Shown here in pieces: positions 59,980 to 64,000 of a stretch of 64,000 nt of DNA. Position 1 is the first letter of the stretch, and each line of letters starts with the position of its first letter. Origin of the DNA: Brevinematales bacterium (GTDB lineage Bacteria; Spirochaetota; Brevinematia; Brevinematales; GWF1-51-8); the NCBI GenBank assembly GCA_020059465.1, contig JAGVBZ010000032.1:24517-88516 (forward strand). Reading direction: 5' to 3'. The notes under the pieces are model-generated. The model saw only the letters and a program-made list of their open reading frames with translations. It was not told where the DNA came from and searched no databases. A program made the position numbers and the translations under genes.

Positions 59980-60538
59980 TATTCTCCTCCACAATCAGCA
60001 CTTCGTATTGAATTTTGATTTTTCCCTGCTCGGAAACAGTGTAGCTGATTTTTCGAATATATGCGGCGCCGAAGGCTTTTTCGTTTTTCTTATATTTTTT
60101 TTCGACTGCGTCCGTAATAACTGAAGGAAAAACCCGCAAATTTGGATCGGCCAATACGATTTCGGATTTCTGAATAAACTTATTTCCCGAAAGAATATAT
60201 ACAGGACTTGAAATCTCCCTGAATTCGTATACAAATAGCTTATCGGATATTTTTTTCTTAATCGAGTTGAAATATCCCTCCGCTTTTCCCAATGACGGAT
60301 TATCAGAATTATTGTTTATCTTGACTTTGCCCAAGGTGTAAGAATATGCCGCCCCGTTCATGAGAATATCGAGATCGGATTGAGCGTTCATGGTAGCGAC
60401 CTGCTGTTCCTTTCCGAAACCGAGAACCTTGGTTGTTACCGCGTCGCCGATATACTCTTTGTTTTTTACTTTAATTGTGTTCTGACACGATGCAAAAATA
60501 AGCACGGCTGCTATCAGAAAGAAATTAAAATATTTCAT
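59972..60538 (-). CDS. Small LPP20-like lipoprotein
   Basis: 188 residues from the ATG at 60538, preceded by AGGAGAAGG; a GTG one codon earlier is possible. Signal peptide with lipobox FASC (Cys at ~18). Mature part with 'DAVTTKVLGFGKEQQVATMNAQSDLDILMNG' character, in which an Ala-rich helix follows a short beta segment, resembles the LPP20/FlgO group. It overlaps the receiver/HD-GYP gene by 14 bases. Confidence 0.75.
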   Translation of the reverse strand: MKYFNFFLIAAVLIFASCQNTIKVKNKEYIGDAVTTKVLGFGKEQQVATMNAQSDLDILMNGAAYSYTLGKVKINNNSDNPSLGKAEGYFNSIKKKISDKLFVYEFREISSPVYILSGNKFIQKSEIVLADPNLRVFPSVITDAVEKKYKKNEKAFGAAYIRKISYTVSEQGKIKIQYEVLIVEENIE

Positions 60539-61568
60539 CACCCTTCTCCTGATAAATCCTATCGATATTCCGGATAAACTGATCGGCTAATTCCGGATCG
60601 AAATGGGCGCCTCTGCAATTCTTTATTTCCTCCACCGCCTCGTCTACCGATCTATTGCTTCGGTAGATACGTTTCGATGTCATCGCATCGAAGGCGTCGG
60701 CGATCGCGGCAATACGCGCATGAAACGGGATTTTTTCCCCTTTTAAACCGTCGGGGTATCCCCTTCCGTCGAAACGCTCATGATGACAATATACCACATC
60801 CATTGAAATTTGGTGTTCTTTTAGCGCGGGAAACACAATATTTTTTCCAATCGTCGGGTGCTGTTTAATGACTTCGTACTCATCGTCGGTCAGTCCGGCG
60901 GGTTTAAGAAGGATGCTGTCCGGAACGCCGATTTTACCGATATCGTGAAGGATACCTCCTTCTTTGACCAAAGATAATTCGGAGGCGGGCAAGCCTATCG
61001 CCTTACCTAATCCGATAGAAAAACGCGAAACGTTCTGAGAATGGTCGTGGGTATATCTGTCGCGCGCTTCAAGCGCAAAAACTAGGGTGGAAAGGGTGGA
61101 CAGATATTTTCCCCGCAGATCGATGGTTGTTTCGGCTACCTTAGCTTCCAGTTTTTTTATATAATGTTTCCGTTCTTCTACAAACTCTCTGCGCTCTATT
61201 ATTCGGTTGATAGCCGTCATCATATCCTCTATGGAAAAAGGCTTCAGAATATAATCATATGCACCGTTTCGCATAGCGTCCCGAACAAGATCGATATCAC
61301 TGAAAGCGGATACGACAATAATCTGGGCATCGGGATTATATTCGATAAGTTTTTTGATCAAGTCGATACCTGACATTTGGGGCATCAGAATATCGGTGAT
61401 TACAAAATCGATAGGATTGTTTTTATAGATTTCCAATCCCTCGACCCCGTTGGGGGCGGTATGGATTCTTTCTACCGAGTGGTGGATAGTAAGTATATCA
61501 GAAATAATCTTGATAATCGGGAATTCATCGTCTACGACTAAAAAAGAATACTTTTTACTTTTATCCAT
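60525..61568 (-). CDS. Receiver-HD-GYP response regulator (putative cyclic-di-GMP phosphodiesterase)
   Basis: 347 residues. A receiver (1-~125) with Asp-Asp at 13-14, phosphoacceptor Asp in VITDILMPQMSG and Lys in LKPFS, a coiled linker, then HD-GYP (~150-340) with 'ILHDIGKIGVPDSIL', 'HHERFDGRGYP' and 'AIADAFDAMTSK'. Metal motifs are intact. No cognate kinase gene is adjacent. First gene of an operon that continues with lipoprotein, TPR protein, TPR lipoprotein and a sigma-54 activator. AAGGA precedes the ATG. Confidence 0.93.
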   Translation of the reverse strand: MDKSKKYSFLVVDDEFPIIKIISDILTIHHSVERIHTAPNGVEGLEIYKNNPIDFVITDILMPQMSGIDLIKKLIEYNPDAQIIVVSAFSDIDLVRDAMRNGAYDYILKPFSIEDMMTAINRIIERREFVEERKHYIKKLEAKVAETTIDLRGKYLSTLSTLVFALEARDRYTHDHSQNVSRFSIGLGKAIGLPASELSLVKEGGILHDIGKIGVPDSILLKPAGLTDDEYEVIKQHPTIGKNIVFPALKEHQISMDVVYCHHERFDGRGYPDGLKGEKIPFHARIAAIADAFDAMTSKRIYRSNRSVDEAVEEIKNCRGAHFDPELADQFIRNIDRIYQEKGDEIF

Positions 61569-61593
61569 TTTGCAATCCTTTAGTTTATCATTT

Positions 61594-61622
61594 ATTATAA
61601 AATAAAATGAGAATCAGAACAA
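61594..61622 (-). promoter_or_regulatory. Sigma-70 promoter for the receiver/HD-GYP-to-activator operon
   Basis: Minus strand TTGTTC (61622-61617), 17 bases, TATAAT (61599-61594). Start near 61587, 19-base leader. Confidence 0.7.
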
Positions 61623-61657
61623 GAAATACATGAATAAATCGGATATATCGGCGGAAA

Positions 61658-62497
61658 TTAATTGATGCTCAGATAAAAATACGCAGTCGCGAAGTTTTCA
61701 TCGATTCGCAGGCAGGTTTTTAGGAATTTCGAGTATATTTTCTCGTAGCCCAGTTTCTGGAAACACTTCGCGATTTTATAATTATAGTCGCTGTTATTGC
61801 AGTAATGCTTTACTGCCTCGAGATAAAATTTCAACGCCGTATTAAAATCGTCCCTATTGTAGAAAATTTCGCCTTTATGATATAACGCGAGACTGATCAG
61901 TATCTCATCATTTGCGATGTTGATGACCTTATCGAGGTATTCGACGGACTTATCGGCATTGTCCATCGCGTAGTAGCATTGGGAGATAAAGTATAGATTA
62001 TCGATCAGGGGGAAAATATTATAGCTTTGCTCAAGATCGGCAATTGCTTTTTGAAACTGCCCCATCTTAAAATTGGCTATTCCTTTGATCTGATAAGCCT
62101 GCGCGAGAAATTCCTCGGGAATATAGCCTGGGATCACATTCAATAAATTGGTGATATCCTGATAATATTTCTGATCGGAACGCTTTTCTGATTCAAAATA
62201 ATACAGGAATATTTTTCCGAAACGGATATAATTGCTTAAGGAAACGGATTTTGTTTCTGTCAGAAGCGCGGCCAATCTATTTGTGATAAAATCCATATCG
62301 CCCTCGAGAGCCAGACGAAGAACGACTTTTAACATCCGCGATTCGAAATCATGAGTCTGCTTCTCGGAAATTTTATCGAGAGAATTGTATGCCTCGAGAT
62401 ACTTGTTGTTCTGGTATAATCCGTCAAACTCACCGTATTTTGAGCAGGCGGCTCCGAATATTATCAGAATACCGATGATTACCAAGTTTTTATACAT
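61658..62497 (-). CDS. TPR lipoprotein
   Basis: 279 residues. Signal peptide with lipobox GAAC (Cys at 18). Helical TPR-type repeats: 'AYQIKGIANFKMGQFQKAIA', 'LYFISQCYYAMDNADKSVEY', 'LALYHKGEIFYNRDDFNTAL' and 'NYKIAKCFQKLGYEKIYSKF'. Likely an envelope scaffold or assembly lipoprotein. Its ATG lies 19 bases inside the Smr gene. Confidence 0.83.
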   Translation of the reverse strand: MYKNLVIIGILIIFGAACSKYGEFDGLYQNNKYLEAYNSLDKISEKQTHDFESRMLKVVLRLALEGDMDFITNRLAALLTETKSVSLSNYIRFGKIFLYYFESEKRSDQKYYQDITNLLNVIPGYIPEEFLAQAYQIKGIANFKMGQFQKAIADLEQSYNIFPLIDNLYFISQCYYAMDNADKSVEYLDKVINIANDEILISLALYHKGEIFYNRDDFNTALKFYLEAVKHYCNNSDYNYKIAKCFQKLGYEKIYSKFLKTCLRIDENFATAYFYLSIN

Positions 62498-62856
62498 AGC
62501 TCAAACGAACCCTCCCGTTCGATAATGTCGGTTTTCATTTTTAACGCATTGGCATGCAGGTATTCGCCGACAGCGTCTCTTAACGGAGAACGTATACCCG
62601 GCGAATGGCTTCCCTTCCCGGTAATAATAACAGCCCGTTTCACCCCCGACGCCCGGACGGAAGATAAAAATCTTTCCGCCGCCGCCAGCGCGGCGTCGGT
62701 ATTCATTCCGTGCAGATCGAGCGATTGGACGGAGTCTTTTCCTTTCGTCCTCTTCGAGAGGGACGGCTTCTCCCGCGGAACAGAAGGATTACTTTTCATA
62801 TAGTCGATGAATATCCTGTCCGCATCCTTATCACTTTTCTCTACTTTATTTCCCAT
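62479..62856 (-). CDS. Smr-domain protein
   Basis: 125 residues. A charged ~45-residue N-terminus is followed by one Smr domain with 'LDLHGMNTDAALAAAERFL' and the 'IITGKGSHSP' loop, ending 'FELCIKTW'. Stand-alone Smr proteins are small nucleases; some cut mRNA at stalled or collided ribosomes (SmrB type), others act on DNA. It overlaps both neighbours (16 and 19 bases) although these encode envelope proteins. Confidence 0.88.
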   Translation of the reverse strand: MGNKVEKSDKDADRIFIDYMKSNPSVPREKPSLSKRTKGKDSVQSLDLHGMNTDAALAAAERFLSSVRASGVKRAVIITGKGSHSPGIRSPLRDAVGEYLHANALKMKTDIIEREGSFELCIKTW

Positions 62857-63956
62857 AAATATACACTTCCCGGCGGCAGGATAATATAACTGCCGTTTTT
62901 ATCCGAGGTTAACGGGTAATTCCCGAAAACGCTTTTTATAACCCCCTTTACAGGGCCGATATCTTTTATTTTCAGCGACGATACGTCCGCGGAAAAACTT
63001 ATCCCGATTATTTTTGTTTTGGATTTATTGATCAGCACCAATGTTTCAGAATCAAAAATCTGGGGAGTGTAGGGAGTATCGGGTGCAAGGAATAAGAAAA
63101 GGGCTTTTGCCGAATTATCGGTTAAAAACGACGCGGGAATAAACGTGTTCGGGTACACCGCAGAATAGAACAATCCTACCGCGATATGGTTAAACCAGAG
63201 ATTTTTATTCGGAATGAAATTGTATACCCCGGAATTGACCGTCTGATAGATCGAAGTATCCGACCGGTTGGAAACGGTCATGATCCCGAGAAGCAGTTCA
63301 CTATAATTGAGTGAAGTTACCGCAGAATGATAATCCTTATAAATCACCGACGGCTTTTCATAATAAACCATTCCCCACCCGGCGTTACCGCGGATAAAAT
63401 CGAAATAATTTCTTAAGAGTCCGTCAGGGATGCGGCTGATATCGAAAATCCATTTATCCACCGGGAGGTCGTGCATAGCGTGGAGAATCTTACGGAGTTT
63501 ATCCTGTACAGTGCCTTTTTTAATATCGGCAATCGCATAATCGAGATAATTGACGCTGTCGGGGAGAAAATCGGAGGGATTCCAGATATTCCGGTTGAAG
63601 TCTTTATATTGGGAGAAAATATCGGCCTTACAGAACACCTTGATTTGATTTTTATGCAGGAGCGCCATGAAAGTTTTGAAATCATTCAATTTTCCATAAA
63701 TGGTCGACATGCCTCCCTGCTGGGACTTATCCCCCGTGTCCGTCCAGTCATAGATGATACCGTCTGTGTTTTGCGGGGATTCATACATTTTGAACGGATG
63801 ACTGACGATTACCGAATCAAATTGACCGATTCCAAAGTTGGTCATAATTGCGATGATCTGTTTCGCCGAATACCCCGTGAAATCTACGGAAATTTTCGAG
63901 AATCCGGCCAAACTGAACAGAAAAACGATGAAAAATGTGAGTATTGAACGAGACAT
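62841..63956 (-). CDS. Exported protein, glycoside-hydrolase-like barrel (tentative)
   Basis: 371 residues. Signal peptide 1-20 (MSRSILTFFIVFLFSLAGFS). The mature part reads like a TIM-barrel glycoside hydrolase: 'DSVIVSHPFKMYES' and 'FMALLHKNQIKVFCKADIFS' resemble early strands of a barrel, 'KWIFDISRIPDG' a middle strand, and the last ~80 residues form beta strands as in an amylase C-terminal domain ('ALFLFLAPDTPYTPQIFDSE', 'VYLWEIK'). I see no assured pair of catalytic acids, so it may be a non-enzymatic relative. First complete gene of the Smr operon; AAGG eight bases before the ATG. Confidence 0.7.
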   Translation of the reverse strand: MSRSILTFFIVFLFSLAGFSKISVDFTGYSAKQIIAIMTNFGIGQFDSVIVSHPFKMYESPQNTDGIIYDWTDTGDKSQQGGMSTIYGKLNDFKTFMALLHKNQIKVFCKADIFSQYKDFNRNIWNPSDFLPDSVNYLDYAIADIKKGTVQDKLRKILHAMHDLPVDKWIFDISRIPDGLLRNYFDFIRGNAGWGMVYYEKPSVIYKDYHSAVTSLNYSELLLGIMTVSNRSDTSIYQTVNSGVYNFIPNKNLWFNHIAVGLFYSAVYPNTFIPASFLTDNSAKALFLFLAPDTPYTPQIFDSETLVLINKSKTKIIGISFSADVSSLKIKDIGPVKGVIKSVFGNYPLTSDKNGSYIILPPGSVYLWEIK

Positions 63957-63966
63957 GACTACAACC

Positions 63967-64000
63967 TTATTTCGTTTTCATAAACGCGAGCGCGGCCGAA
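63967..64000 (-). CDS. Possible 3' end of a gene entering from the right edge
   Basis: On the minus strand one frame from the window edge reads SAALAFMKTK and then TAA at 63969-63967, eleven bases before the next ATG. Another frame is open to a TAG at 63961-63959. Either could be the tail of an upstream gene of the same operon; ten codons are too few to decide. Confidence 0.3.
   Translation of the reverse strand, partial: SAALAFMKTK

Overview
The window is ordinary chromosomal DNA from a diderm bacterium: it carries TonB/ExbD-type energy transduction parts, OmpA-type and other exported proteins, and many lipoproteins with a short hydrophobic stretch ending in a Ser-Cys or Ala-Cys type lipobox. 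Coding density is high, many genes overlap by 1-35 bases, and GTG and TTG starts are used. The abundance of loose lipoboxes, TPR and LPP20-like lipoproteins, bactofilin and HD-GYP proteins, and the Gly/Gln/Tyr/Arg/Pro repeat near the N-terminus of IF2, suggest a spirochaete or close relative, but no rRNA or other decisive marker is present, so the assignment is tentative. No CRISPR array, transposase, prophage or integrase was seen.

Layout. 1-2710 (+): the 3' part of lon, then a HEAT-repeat exported protein and a terminator. 2789-10634 (-): a small exported protein with its own promoter, and the large translation operon rimP-nusA-infB-rbfA-nrnA-alr-rex. This operon is driven by a consensus promoter, and a terminator-like hairpin lies in its leader. 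10855-17447: a secreted conserved protein (+), tonB-like/exbD (-), and the divergent rodZ-like-rimO-pgsA-pgpA operon (+). 17444-20936 (-): a signalling operon (receiver/HATPase fusion, TPR protein, divergent HATPase, GAF/HD-GYP). 21155-28869: tRNA-Arg, a DUF368 transporter, a divergent dnaE coupled to an LPP20-like lipoprotein, an unknown gene, a candidate small ORF and an alpha/beta hydrolase. 28934-38818 (+): htpG, tldE, an AT-rich lipoprotein gene, tldD, a PHP phosphoesterase, bactofilin, map and nadB. 38877-45934 (-): Nudix hydrolase, purF, a lipoprotein, an AAA ATPase, an XpaC-like protein, a striking hexapeptide-repeat protein, an exported endonuclease-fold lipoprotein and tRNA-Ser.

45997-64000: a 39-residue ORF, xseB, STAS, OmpA-type and PilZ genes (+). 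On the minus strand follow a CAP-domain protein, trmI, a DegT aminotransferase with a CapD-like dehydratase, xseA and rpmE. A short divergent pair (amidase, yqeK) runs on the plus strand. The end of the window is minus-strand again: a second signalling operon (receiver/HD-GYP, lipoprotein, TPR protein, TPR lipoprotein, sigma-54 activator without receiver), and an operon of an exported putative glycoside-hydrolase-like protein, an Smr protein and a TPR lipoprotein.

How genes fit together. Housekeeping blocks cover translation initiation and transcription elongation, phosphatidylglycerol synthesis, purine and NAD synthesis, protein folding and turnover, and tRNA/ribosome modification. Between them sit lineage-specific envelope genes and two signalling operons. 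Two HD-GYP proteins and one PilZ protein point to cyclic-di-GMP signalling, though no GGDEF protein lies in the window. A STAS protein and two HATPase-type proteins suggest partner-switching regulation.
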